A DNA stretch of 62,131 nt from an uncultured Halieaceae bacterium (GCA_913056165.1 CAJXMD010000008.1:1-62131); one strand, 5' to 3'; positions 8,011 to 16,299 are shown, counted from the first letter of the stretch. Program-made: numbers and translations. Notes: a model not told the origin generated them from the sequence alone.

Positions 8011-10005
8011 ATGAAGTCTATTGAGACAATTTTAGTGGCCAATCGCGGTGAGATTGCGGTGCGCGTCATGCGCACGGCAAAAGCCATGGGCTTGAGAACA
8101 GTGGCTGTTTATTCAGACGCTGATACCCACGCGATGCATGTGCGCCAGGCGGATAGGGCGATGCCGCTGGGCGGGAATACCCCGGCTGAGTCTTACCTGA
8201 ATAGCGATGCCATTCTCCAGGCTGCTCTCGACGCGGGTGCTGATGCCATTCATCCGGGTTATGGCTTTCTTTCAGAGAACACGGCATTTGCTGCGGCTTG
8301 CGCAGATGCTGGGGTTATTTTTATTGGTCCCCCCGCAGCGGCTGTGGAGGTGATGGGCGACAAGGCCCTCGCCAAAAGAGCCATGCTAAGTGCCGATGTG
8401 CCGTGCATACCCGGCTATCAGGGAGAGGACCAGTCAGTGGATGCCCTCTATCGGGAGGCAGACACTATAGGGATGCCGGTGATGATCAAGGCGGCTGCCG
8501 GTGGCGGTGGGCGCGGCATGCGTCGGGTGGCCGAGCTTGATGACCTGCGACAGGGAATTGAGTTGGCCCGCTCCGAGGCCGAAAGCGCCTTCGGTAATGG
8601 GGATCTGATCTTGGAGCGTCTCGTTGAGGGTGCGCGCCATGTTGAAATCCAGGTCTTTGCTGATACACACGGCAACGTGGTTCATCTTGGTGAGCGTGAT
8701 TGCTCCTTACAACGCCGCCATCAAAAAGTAGTAGAGGAGTCTCCTTGCCCGATCATGACCCCCGCGCTTCGCGAGGCGATGGGAGCTGCTGCGGTCAACG
8801 CAGCACGGGCTGTCGGCTATGTGGGCGCCGGCACCGTCGAGTTTTTGCTGGATGCGAAGGGGGACTTTTTCTTTCTTGAGATGAATACCCGACTACAGGT
8901 GGAGCACCCGGTGACGGAGTACGTTACCGGCTTTGATTTGGTGGAGTGGCAAATTCGCGTGGCTCAGGGAGAAGTCCTACCTGCGCAGCAGGATGACGTC
9001 GATCTCTTTGGGCACGCGATTGAAGTCAGGCTCTGCGCCGAAGATCCCGCCGCGGGCTTCCTGCCAAGTGCAGGATCGGTTAACCGGTTTTATGTTCATG
9101 AGCGGGAGGGCCTGCGCATTGATACGGGGATCGAGACGGGTGATAGCGTCTCGCCCTTTTACGATTCCATGGTGGCGAAGATCATTGCGTGGGGAGAAAC
9201 TCGGGAGACGGCTCGACTTCGGCTGCGCGCCGCGCTGCAGGGAACGGCCCTCATGGGAGTCACCCACAATCGTGGGTTTCTGCTCGAGCTGCTCGATCAA
9301 GCCTCCTTTATCAACGGCGACGCCACCACCGACTTTATCGATCGTCGCTACCCCGAGGGTTATGTTTCTGGGTCAGTGCCAACGGGAATTCTCGCTGGGG
9401 CGATCGCTCTGCAACAAGGGCTGGTTGCTGACGCGAGCTATGAGAGTTCGTTATCGGTGAGTCCTGAGCTATTGGGGTGGGTATCGACTGGGGGCGCCGT
9501 ACGCCGTCACACCTACCAAGTGGGGGAGCAGGATTTTAGTGCGATGGTTAGCTCGAGCGAAGCGGGCGCTTTTACAATAGACCTTGCGGATATCAGCCAT
9601 CGGGTCGAGATTCAGGCGATGAGAGATGGGGTAGCCACGTTGCTCATCGACGACTGCAGAACCCCTCTGGGATACCAGGTCAATGATCAGGCAACGGTGC
9701 ATATCAGCAGCGATGCTTGCGACTTTGCCTTAATCAACAGGGATTTGATTCCCCCAGAAACCCAGGAAGAGGCGCTGGGCGGCAGAGTAGTGGCGCCCAT
9801 GCACGGTCAACTGGTGTCGCTCTTGGTCGAAGCCAACCAGTCAGTGGAAAAAGATCAGCGGCTTGGGGTCTTTGAGGCCATGAAAATGCAGCATGAAATC
9901 CTGGCATCGGTTAGTGGTGTAGTTCAGGAGCTCAACGCGCAGGTAGGACAGCAATTGGCTGCTGGGGATACGATACTGGTGATTGACGAGCTGAGTGGTG
10001 ACTAA
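8011..10005 (+). CDS. atuF: Biotin carboxylase/biotin carrier (alpha) subunit of an acyl-CoA carboxylase, AtuF-like
   Basis: This 664-aa protein carboxylates its own biotin with ATP and bicarbonate. Order of domains: biotin carboxylase N-domain (ILVANRGEIAVRVMRTAK), ATP-grasp (KAAAGGGGRGMR about residue 160, ERDCSLQRRHQKVVEESP about 230, FLEMNTRLQVEHPVTE about 290), carboxylase C-domain, a linker domain, and a C-terminal biotinyl domain. The biotinylation motif AMKM places the modified lysine at residue 625. AGGAGG lies 8 bases before the ATG. Pairs with the carboxyltransferase encoded upstream. The domain layout fits methylcrotonyl-/geranyl-CoA carboxylase alpha subunits; genomic context favours the Atu type. 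Confidence 0.88.
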   Translation: MKSIETILVANRGEIAVRVMRTAKAMGLRTVAVYSDADTHAMHVRQADRAMPLGGNTPAESYLNSDAILQAALDAGADAIHPGYGFLSENTAFAAACADAGVIFIGPPAAAVEVMGDKALAKRAMLSADVPCIPGYQGEDQSVDALYREADTIGMPVMIKAAAGGGGRGMRRVAELDDLRQGIELARSEAESAFGNGDLILERLVEGARHVEIQVFADTHGNVVHLGERDCSLQRRHQKVVEESPCPIMTPALREAMGAAAVNAARAVGYVGAGTVEFLLDAKGDFFFLEMNTRLQVEHPVTEYVTGFDLVEWQIRVAQGEVLPAQQDDVDLFGHAIEVRLCAEDPAAGFLPSAGSVNRFYVHEREGLRIDTGIETGDSVSPFYDSMVAKIIAWGETRETARLRLRAALQGTALMGVTHNRGFLLELLDQASFINGDATTDFIDRRYPEGYVSGSVPTGILAGAIALQQGLVADASYESSLSVSPELLGWVSTGGAVRRHTYQVGEQDFSAMVSSSEAGAFTIDLADISHRVEIQAMRDGVATLLIDDCRTPLGYQVNDQATVHISSDACDFALINRDLIPPETQEEALGGRVVAPMHGQLVSLLVEANQSVEKDQRLGVFEAMKMQHEILASVSGVVQELNAQVGQQLAAGDTILVIDELSGD

Positions 10006-10064
10006 GCACTGTTAGGTCAGTTTTTCCCTGTCGAGGTCGCTGAGAACAGCTAAAAGGAGCAGGT

Positions 10065-10859
10065 ATGCAGCAAGCAAGTGATTTTCTCGCAGAATCCGAG
10101 GCGCTGGAGCGAGTGCTTTCGTCTTTGGGGGGAGAGGATTTCAGGCGGGAGACAGGATTCAAGGCCTGGACCTTTGAAACCATTCTGAGGCACCTTCATT
10201 TTTGGAACGTCATGGCGCATGTGTCCCTGACGGCCCCTGATGACTTTCAGGAGGTGTTCAAACCGGTGATGGAAGGCATGATGGCGGGGACGACTCTGCC
10301 AGAGATTGAGGTGGCGCGGTTTCCCGCTACCGGTCTGGCACTGCTCGATGAATGGAGAACCGGTTATCAAGAGGTCTTTGACGCCTTCAGCCAGGCGGAT
10401 CCCTCTGAGCGAGTGGCCTGGGCAGGGCCCAGCATGAGTGCCCGCTCGTCGGTGACAGCGCGCCAGATGGAAACTTGGGCTCACGGACAGGCAATCTTTG
10501 ATGAGCTTGGGATGGTGCGGGAAGAGGACGACCGTATCCGTAATATCGTCATCCTTGGTGTGAATACTTTTGGGTGGACCTTTAGCGTCAAGCAGCTACC
10601 AGTGCCCGAGGAGCAACCCTTTCTCGCGTTGATCGCGCCCTCGGGGGAGCGCTGGGAGTTTGGCTCCCCGGAGAGCGGACAGTTCATTCGCGGAGATGCC
10701 CACGAGTTTGCTCAGGTCGTTACACAAACTCGAAATGTGGCCGATACAGAGTTGGTTTGTGAGGGAGAGGCTGCCGCCCTTTGGATGCAACACGCTCAAT
10801 GCTTTGCGGGCGGCCCATCAAAGCCGCCGCCGCCGGGCCAACGCCGCACAAAAAATTAA
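10065..10859 (+). CDS. TIGR03084-family putative metal-binding protein (DinB/maleylpyruvate-isomerase-like fold)
   Basis: A 264-aa soluble protein with no signal peptide. The N-terminal half looks like the DinB/mycothiol-dependent maleylpyruvate isomerase helical bundle. Candidate metal ligands are His43/His45 (LRHLHFW), His52 (MAH) and His140 (ETWAHGQAIFDELG), the usual spacing for a three-His metal site. The C-terminal half ends in a Pro/Arg/Lys-rich tail. I assign TIGR03084 from the overall pattern; no reaction is known to me for this family. A good ribosome-binding site (AAAAGGAGCAGGT) sits just before the ATG, and it follows atuF by 59 bp on the same strand, so it is probably in the same transcript. 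A thiol-dependent transferase or isomerase acting on a pathway intermediate is a guess. Confidence 0.7.
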   Translation: MQQASDFLAESEALERVLSSLGGEDFRRETGFKAWTFETILRHLHFWNVMAHVSLTAPDDFQEVFKPVMEGMMAGTTLPEIEVARFPATGLALLDEWRTGYQEVFDAFSQADPSERVAWAGPSMSARSSVTARQMETWAHGQAIFDELGMVREEDDRIRNIVILGVNTFGWTFSVKQLPVPEEQPFLALIAPSGERWEFGSPESGQFIRGDAHEFAQVVTQTRNVADTELVCEGEAAALWMQHAQCFAGGPSKPPPPGQRRTKN

Positions 10860-10950
10860 GATTGATAGCCTCGCTCAGGGTCTCTGGGTTAGGCTGAATA
10901 CACATTCACTTACGCACCTTAAAAAGCAAAAACTAGGATAGGTAAACACG

Positions 10951-11829
10951 ATGCAAGATTTTAACGGTAAGGTCGCTGTCGTCACCGGTGGCGCGAGCGG
11001 CATTGGAGCAGGCTTGGTTCGAAGCCTGTTAAAAGCGGGTGCTACCGTGGTGGTGGCCGACGTTGAGGCTGCTGCGCTAGAGGCGGCGGTCGCGGCATTT
11101 GCCGATGCGGGAGGCAACGTGACGGGGGTGGTAACCGACGTATCAGACCCACATTCGGTGGAAGCTCTGGCAGAGAGCGTCTATGCCGAGCATGGTGTTT
11201 GCCATCTGCTGTTTAATAATGCAGGAGTGGCGGCGCCCTCGGCGAATATCTGGGAAACCACACCCAACGACTGGACCTGGGTTCACGGGGTCAACGTCAT
11301 GGGCGTCATGCACGGCATTAGATCCTTTGTTCCGCGTATGATCGCGGGTGGCGAGGAAGGCCACATCATCAATACATCTTCGGGTGACGGTGGTATCTCG
11401 CCGCTGCCTTATCAGTCAGTGTATGCGTCATCAAAGGCGGCGGTGTCTATCCTTAGTGAATGTCTAGCGGCTCAGTTACAAAGTGAGGGCACAAAACTGG
11501 CAGCCTCGGTGTTCTACCCCTCTGGTGGTTTGCTGGATACTGGCATATGGACCACTGATCGTAACCGTCCCGAGTCACTCGCTCGTGAGCGGCCGACCGA
11601 CCCGATTCCCACGATTCACGACTTTGCAGACGCCGCGAAAGCGGCGGGCATGGAACTCCAATTTCAGGATCTGGATGAGCTGGCGGAGTTTGCCCTCGCG
11701 GGGATCCGACGGGGCGACTTCGTCATCATGATCGGCCTCGAAGAAGCGGAACACACCCTGCTGGACCGCGCCAAGCGCATTGGAAAGGCGTCTTTGCCTA
11801 TCGACCTGGCAAGTATTCCAAAGCTCTGA
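10951..11829 (+). CDS. Short-chain dehydrogenase/reductase (classical SDR)
   Basis: A 292-aa Rossmann-fold oxidoreductase. It has the TGGASGIG nucleotide-binding motif (residues 12-19), an Asp at the end of beta-2 (VVVADVEA) suggesting NAD(H) preference, NNAG (89-92), and a catalytic Ser in NTSSGDGG (about 143-144) with Tyr158 and Lys162 (YASSK). The C-terminus is longer than in the minimal SDR. It follows the TIGR03084 gene by 91 bp in the same direction and is the last gene before the second TonB receptor. The Pseudomonas atu cluster also encodes SDRs (AtuB, AtuG), but I cannot show orthology. Likely role: oxidation or reduction of a hydroxy/keto intermediate or of the starting alcohol. Confidence 0.82.
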   Translation: MQDFNGKVAVVTGGASGIGAGLVRSLLKAGATVVVADVEAAALEAAVAAFADAGGNVTGVVTDVSDPHSVEALAESVYAEHGVCHLLFNNAGVAAPSANIWETTPNDWTWVHGVNVMGVMHGIRSFVPRMIAGGEEGHIINTSSGDGGISPLPYQSVYASSKAAVSILSECLAAQLQSEGTKLAASVFYPSGGLLDTGIWTTDRNRPESLARERPTDPIPTIHDFADAAKAAGMELQFQDLDELAEFALAGIRRGDFVIMIGLEEAEHTLLDRAKRIGKASLPIDLASIPKL

Positions 11830-11876
11830 GGAAAAGCGCCTTCAGGGGCTATGGCGCCCAACAGTGGTTAAATCTG

Positions 11877-11908
11877 TGACATTTCACCCTTTTTCGATGC
11901 TAATGTCA
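11877..11908. promoter_or_regulatory. Inverted repeat upstream of the second TonB receptor gene
   Basis: TGACAT (11877-11882) and ATGTCA (11903-11908) form an inverted repeat with a 20-bp spacer. It lies in the 242-bp region between the SDR stop and the TonB receptor start. The same region holds GGCGCC three times (11853, 11925 and about 11990) and a GCGCC/GGCGC hairpin (11836-11857) without a T-run. No convincing sigma-70 promoter was seen. Its role is unknown; an operator for the strongly expressed receptor gene is one possibility. Confidence 0.3.
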
Positions 11909-12071
11909 TAAAAAGAGGCCATTTTGGCGCCACTTTAGACCCTAATAGACGCTATCATCTGCGGCCGCCAAGTAAGTGGGTCTTGCTAGGCGCCGTCTCG
12001 ATCGACCGCCGTTCCCGTGCGACTCGATTGAGCTATGGAAAATGTTAATCCCCCAAAACAGGAGCTTTTCA

Positions 12072-14753
12072 ATGAGATCCATGAAAAATCGCCCAATGTG
12101 GCGCGTTTCAGGCCTCGCGTTGGCTGTGGCGTTAGCACAAGGTGCTGTCGCTCAGGACGAAGGTCTTGAAGAAGTAATTGTTACCGGTACCCGTCTTGCG
12201 GACCGCTCTGCCTCTGATTCACCGGTTCCCGTGGATGTAATCAGTGGTACTGATATGCGTTCCCAAGGTTCTACGGACTTGCAGGACATGCTCCGTACCC
12301 AGGTGCCTTCCTTTGACGTCAATACTCAGCCCATTAGTGATGCAGCGACGATTACGCGACCACCAAACCTTCGCGGTCTATCACCCGACAACGTTCTGGT
12401 GCTGGTGAACGGCAAGCGTCGTCATCGCGGATCAATCATTTCGTTCCTAGGCGGTGGTATCTCAGACGGTGCGCAGGGTGTCGATATGGCATCGATTCCT
12501 TCCCTTGCACTTAAGCAAGTGGAAGTGCTGCGTGATGGTGCTTCCTCACAGTACGGTTCTGACGCGATCGCTGGGGTTCTTAACTTTATCCTGCGTGATG
12601 ACGCAGAAGGTTTTGAAGTTGTCGCTCGCTATGGTTCTACCTACGAAAGCGACGGTGACAACTACATGGTCGCTGCTAACCTCGGCCTGCCTTTGGGCGA
12701 CCGCGGTTTTGTCAACATCACCGGTGAAGTTCGGGATGTTGAGGGCACAGTGCGCTCTGTTAACAGAAACGACACTGCATATGCAGCTGCCAACGGCTAC
12801 TCGCCAGTGGCGGATTTTCAGGCGATCAATACCTACACCAGCGAAGTACCTCAGTACTGGGGTCAGCCTGATGTCGAGGACGATGCGAAGATCTTCCTGA
12901 ACGCTGCGTTCGAAGTAAACGACAATCTGGAGCTCTACGCCTTTGGTAACTACGCCGAGCGCTCAGTTACCGGTGGCTTCTTCTACCGTAACGTCGTTGG
13001 CGGCCCAAGCGGTCAGCGCGGCGGCGTTTACAAGGGACCAACGGTAGATCCAGCAACCGGTATGGCCAGCGATAACGGCGTACCATCCGTCCTTGTGGGG
13101 GACATGGACGGTGGTAACAGCTGTATCGACGGTATTCCGCTCGGCGGATCCGGCGGCGTCATTCCCGATGCGGGCTTCCTTGCGTCAGTCGCGGCGGATG
13201 CTAACTGTTTCTCTTTCATCGAGACCATTCCGGCTGGCTTTGTCCCACGGTTTGGCGGTGACAATGAAGATTCAGCCTTCGCCGTTGGCGCTCGCGGATC
13301 CTTCAACGTAGGTAATGGCCTGATGTACGACTTGAGCGCCCAGCGCGGGTCGAACAAGACCATGTTCTACATCAGAAACACCATCAATGCCTCTTTGGGC
13401 CCCAACACGCCACGGGATTTCATCCCCGGCGGTCAGGAGCAGACCGAGACGGTTTATAACCTGGATCTATCTTATGGATTTGAGGTTGGACTGGCGTCTG
13501 AGCTGAACGTTGCTGTTGGTGCTGAGTACCGTGAAGAAGAGTTTGACCTGTTCGCGGGTGATCCAGCTTCCTATGCCCTCGGCCCATTGGCATCACAGGG
13601 ATTCTCTTCAAGCTCAAACGGCTTCGGTGGTTTCCCTAACAGCACCTCTGCGGAGCAGGACAACACGTCGTTCTACATCGATGTTGAAACTGACATTACC
13701 GATCGGCTGACAGTTCAGGCGGCTGTTCGCTATGAGGATTTCAGTAACTTCGACGACACCACCAACTATAAGCTGGCGGGTCTGTTCCATGTAACTGATA
13801 ACCTCCGCGTCCGCGCTGCGTTCTCGACAGGTTTCCACGCCCCGACTGCAGGTCAGGCTAGCATCACCAACGTAACCACACAGAACGTTAATGGTACGCT
13901 GGTAGATCAGGGCACCCTGCCACTGTTCTCACCTGCAGGTCAGCTTGGTGCTGATTACATTGCGGCGACCAACGGTGGTGCAGGCCGTCCAGAGCTGGGC
14001 CCAGAGGAAGCTGAGAACTTCTCCTTTGGTATTGGCTTTGACATCGGTAACTCAACCTGGACTATCGATTACTACGACATTGACGTAGAAGATCGTATTG
14101 CTCTGGGCGCCAACGTCGACTTCCTGGCTGCACTGAACTACGCAGGTGGCGGTACCGACTACGGCACTGTGGGTGAAGCGCTGACTGGTCTTGATCAGGC
14201 AGGTGTTATCAACCGTTCTGAGTACCTCGGCCTAGATGATCTGGCTGAGTTCCGCTTCTTCTCTAACAGCTTTGATACCCGCACCAAGGGTGTTGATGTT
14301 GTTGGTAACATGAACTTCGACTTCATGAGCGGAAGCTCGACGATTACCGTTGCGTTCAACTACAACGACACTGAAGTGACCGACCGGGGTACCATCAACC
14401 CAATCAGTGACGGTCGTGTAGAAGCGCTGGAAGAGTTGCTGCCTAACATCAAGGGTAACGTTTCTTGGTCGCACACTCAGGGTAAGTGGCGCACGGTTCT
14501 TCGTGCCAACTACTACGGCGACTGGACATCAACCAGCAACGGCTACGATGTTGATGCCGCGACCTTGGTTGACGCACAGGTTTCCTATCAGGTTACTGAC
14601 AACCTTGAGTTGACAGCTGGTGTTGACAACCTGTTCGACGAGTATCCTGATGAGACGCCAAACCCAGGTGGTTTGGGCCAGCTTTACCCCGAAGACAGTC
14701 CTTTTGGATTTAACGGTGGTACCTGGTACGTACAGGGTCGATACGCTTTCTAA
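12072..14753 (+). CDS. TonB-dependent outer-membrane receptor (893 aa)
   Basis: An open frame extends upstream to 11976, but the ATG at 12072 has AGGAG seven bases before it and begins the signal peptide directly (cleavage near GAVAQD). The mature protein starts with a TonB-box-like segment (LEEVIVTGTR), followed by the plug domain (NVLVLVNGKRRHRG, LKQVEVLRDGASSQYGSDAIAGVLNFI) and a barrel ending WYVQGRYAF. This VEVLRDGASSQYG subtype is frequent among marine gammaproteobacterial and sphingomonad receptors whose ligands include carbohydrates and other organics. Codon choice is visibly more selective than in neighbouring genes (Arg CGT/CGC, Gly GGT/GGC, Asn AAC), and a textbook terminator follows. 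Both suggest high expression. The ligand is unknown. Confidence 0.92.
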   Translation: MRSMKNRPMWRVSGLALAVALAQGAVAQDEGLEEVIVTGTRLADRSASDSPVPVDVISGTDMRSQGSTDLQDMLRTQVPSFDVNTQPISDAATITRPPNLRGLSPDNVLVLVNGKRRHRGSIISFLGGGISDGAQGVDMASIPSLALKQVEVLRDGASSQYGSDAIAGVLNFILRDDAEGFEVVARYGSTYESDGDNYMVAANLGLPLGDRGFVNITGEVRDVEGTVRSVNRNDTAYAAANGYSPVADFQAINTYTSEVPQYWGQPDVEDDAKIFLNAAFEVNDNLELYAFGNYAERSVTGGFFYRNVVGGPSGQRGGVYKGPTVDPATGMASDNGVPSVLVGDMDGGNSCIDGIPLGGSGGVIPDAGFLASVAADANCFSFIETIPAGFVPRFGGDNEDSAFAVGARGSFNVGNGLMYDLSAQRGSNKTMFYIRNTINASLGPNTPRDFIPGGQEQTETVYNLDLSYGFEVGLASELNVAVGAEYREEEFDLFAGDPASYALGPLASQGFSSSSNGFGGFPNSTSAEQDNTSFYIDVETDITDRLTVQAAVRYEDFSNFDDTTNYKLAGLFHVTDNLRVRAAFSTGFHAPTAGQASITNVTTQNVNGTLVDQGTLPLFSPAGQLGADYIAATNGGAGRPELGPEEAENFSFGIGFDIGNSTWTIDYYDIDVEDRIALGANVDFLAALNYAGGGTDYGTVGEALTGLDQAGVINRSEYLGLDDLAEFRFFSNSFDTRTKGVDVVGNMNFDFMSGSSTITVAFNYNDTEVTDRGTINPISDGRVEALEELLPNIKGNVSWSHTQGKWRTVLRANYYGDWTSTSNGYDVDAATLVDAQVSYQVTDNLELTAGVDNLFDEYPDETPNPGGLGQLYPEDSPFGFNGGTWYVQGRYAF

Positions 14754-14822
14754 GCGATAAAGCCTTGTTATCAGCCCAGCGCTTAAGTCTTTGATGATTT
14801 AGGCTCCGGGATGATGCCGAAG

Positions 14823-14859
14823 ACCCGAGTTGCAGTAACTGGCAGCTCGGGTTTTTTTT
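14823..14859 (+). terminator. Strong rho-independent terminator after the second TonB receptor gene
   Basis: ACCCGAG (14823-14829) pairs with CTCGGGT (14846-14852). The stem extends inward by TTGC/GGCAG-type pairs (one G-U) around an 8-nt loop, and a run of eight T follows (14852-14859). It lies 70 bp past the stop codon, between convergent genes. Confidence 0.9.
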
Positions 14860-14890
14860 GCTTCTTTTTCGACGAAAGGGCGTCCTTAGC

Positions 14891-15991
14891 TCAGTTACCT
14901 TCCGCGATAGTTAATCCGCGTTTCGTTTGGAGGTAGGTAGCGAAGCTTCCGAGCCAATGGCTTCCCATGTAATGCATATCGCCAAGGACAGCATCGAGGC
15001 CGACCTTGCGGTGCGCTTCAACGACAGCTTGCAGTGATGCAAGGCGCGTATCGTTTGTCGGAAGTCCGCTGATAATTCCCTCGAGCATCCAAGCACGGCT
15101 GATGTTGAGTCCATCAAGGTGAGCGAGCTTCCCGTCCGATTTGTCGGTAACAACAGCGGGCACAAGCCAACTTATATCGGTGTTTTCAACCAGCGTTGGA
15201 AAGAAATCCCTTAGCCAGCCCGCAAATTCAGCCCGCGTCAGCATTCGTCGCATGAGGTCGGCCTCAGCAAGACAGGGCGATAGAAAGTCTTGGCCTGAGG
15301 GTTCATAAGCGAGTGGACAGTCAATATCGCCGGAGTAGAGTTCAAGGACTCGCGCTGTCAGCAGTGATTCGAATTCACGATTGCCCGCCACCCGTGCCCA
15401 ATCCAGCATCAGGCCAAAAGCGAAGGCGGTTTGACTATGCTCGCCAGTTCGAATCGGAAAAGTGAGTTTGGGCAGCCACTCGCTGATGTTGGCGATGGCG
15501 TGCTGCTCAAGTGGAAGTAAGTGGTCAAGCCATCGCTTCGCCTCTTGGCGATCAGATTGACGCAACTCGGCGGTTAGCTGCAGCAACCAGGCGATACCGT
15601 AGGGTCGCTCGAAGGACTTCATGCCGGGACGGGTATAGTTCGCTATCTCGCCCGCAATATTATCTTCCGTGAAACTCTTATCCAGCATGCCGATGATAGC
15701 GGTGCTGTCGATTTCGTTGCCATGTGTATTTAATAGCCTAACCAGCAGCCAATGACCATGAACTGAGGAGTGCCAATCGAAGCAGCCATAGAACGCCGGA
15801 TAAAGCTCACGGGGTGGCTTTAAGTCTTCATCGCTATTCATGTAGTGGGCAATCTTGTTGCTGTATTCCTTATGAATACAGTCCATAGCGAGTCGCGAGA
15901 ATACCTTTGGATAGCTCTCTTTAATGATGTCATCACTGGCAAGCGTGAGACTGCTCGTTAGCAGAAGACTTAGGGCGAATATTGTTTTCAT
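14891..15991 (-). CDS. DUF2891 family protein, exported
   Basis: The 366-aa product starts at the ATG at 15991, where AAGGTGA lies 5 bases upstream and a clear signal peptide begins (MKTIFALSLLLTSSLTLASDD). The frame continues 40 codons further upstream without a signal-like sequence, so that longer version is rejected. The mature part matches the DUF2891 family pattern: YPAFYGCFDWHSSVHGHW near residue 70, RPYGIAWLLQL, a WLPKLTFPIRTGEHSQTAF segment, and a C-terminal HYMGSHWLGSFA. The family probably has an alpha/alpha-barrel; conserved His/Asp/Trp hint at an enzyme, but no reaction is known to me. It is convergent with the TonB receptor and apparently monocistronic. Periplasmic location is inferred from the signal peptide. 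Confidence 0.82.
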   Translation of the reverse strand: MKTIFALSLLLTSSLTLASDDIIKESYPKVFSRLAMDCIHKEYSNKIAHYMNSDEDLKPPRELYPAFYGCFDWHSSVHGHWLLVRLLNTHGNEIDSTAIIGMLDKSFTEDNIAGEIANYTRPGMKSFERPYGIAWLLQLTAELRQSDRQEAKRWLDHLLPLEQHAIANISEWLPKLTFPIRTGEHSQTAFAFGLMLDWARVAGNREFESLLTARVLELYSGDIDCPLAYEPSGQDFLSPCLAEADLMRRMLTRAEFAGWLRDFFPTLVENTDISWLVPAVVTDKSDGKLAHLDGLNISRAWMLEGIISGLPTNDTRLASLQAVVEAHRKVGLDAVLGDMHYMGSHWLGSFATYLQTKRGLTIAEGN

Positions 15992-16148
15992 GGGCTCACC
16001 TTCGCTTTTCAGACGGTGTTCAAAAATTTGCGCACTGCCAGTCTCCTTTAGCCGCTCGCCTCGGGACACGCAGGTTGGGGGACATCTCAGCGTAGTGAAA
16101 CACATCAGCATGCACTGATGCTGCAGAAATTGCGGAAAACGAGTGAAG

Positions 16149-16225
16149 TGGTAGCTACGGGTGGACTTGAACCACCGACCCCAGCATTATGAATGCTGTG
16201 CTCTAACCAGCTGAGCTACGTAGCC
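16149..16225 (-). tRNA. tRNA-Met (CAU), elongator type
   Basis: This is a 77-nt cloverleaf on the minus strand with 3' CCA encoded. The acceptor arm is GGCTACG/CGTAGCT (first pair G-U). The D arm contains AGCTCAGCTGGTTAGAGC. The anticodon stem-loop CAGCATTCATAATGCTG has anticodon CAT, and the T arm GGTTCAAGTCC is normal. The first base pairs with U, unlike the unpaired C1-A72 that marks initiator tRNA, and the sequence resembles the E. coli elongator metT product. Confidence 0.95.
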
Positions 16226-16270
16226 ACAAAGTGCTGTCTAGCGGCAAGGGAGCCAACTAGAAGGCCGCGA

Positions 16271-16299
16271 AGTGTGCAAAACTGCGCGCCGGCTGTCAA
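16271..16299 (-). promoter_or_regulatory. Probable promoter of tRNA-Met
   Basis: On the minus strand a perfect -35 box TTGACA (16294-16299) is followed after 17 bp by CACACT (16271-16276; three of six -10 matches). Immediately after the -10 comes a G/C-rich discriminator (TCGCGGCC), typical of stringently controlled stable-RNA promoters. The tRNA 5' end lies about 40 nt downstream of the expected start point. Confidence 0.5.

Noticed and set aside
8933-9460. 175-codon plus-strand open frame
   Set aside because: It lies inside the biotin carboxylase gene in another frame; the real gene has clear domains across this stretch.
11976-12071. Longer N-terminus for the second TonB receptor
   Set aside because: Thirty-two extra residues would precede the signal peptide; the downstream ATG has a good ribosome-binding site and starts the signal peptide directly.
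15992-16111. Longer N-terminus for the DUF2891 protein
   Set aside because: It would bury a clear signal peptide; ATG 15991 has a well-spaced ribosome-binding site.
16149-16225. tRNA-Met as an integration (att) site of a genomic island covering the atu-like cluster
   Set aside because: No integrase, no direct repeat of the tRNA 3' end and no compositional break were seen on either side.
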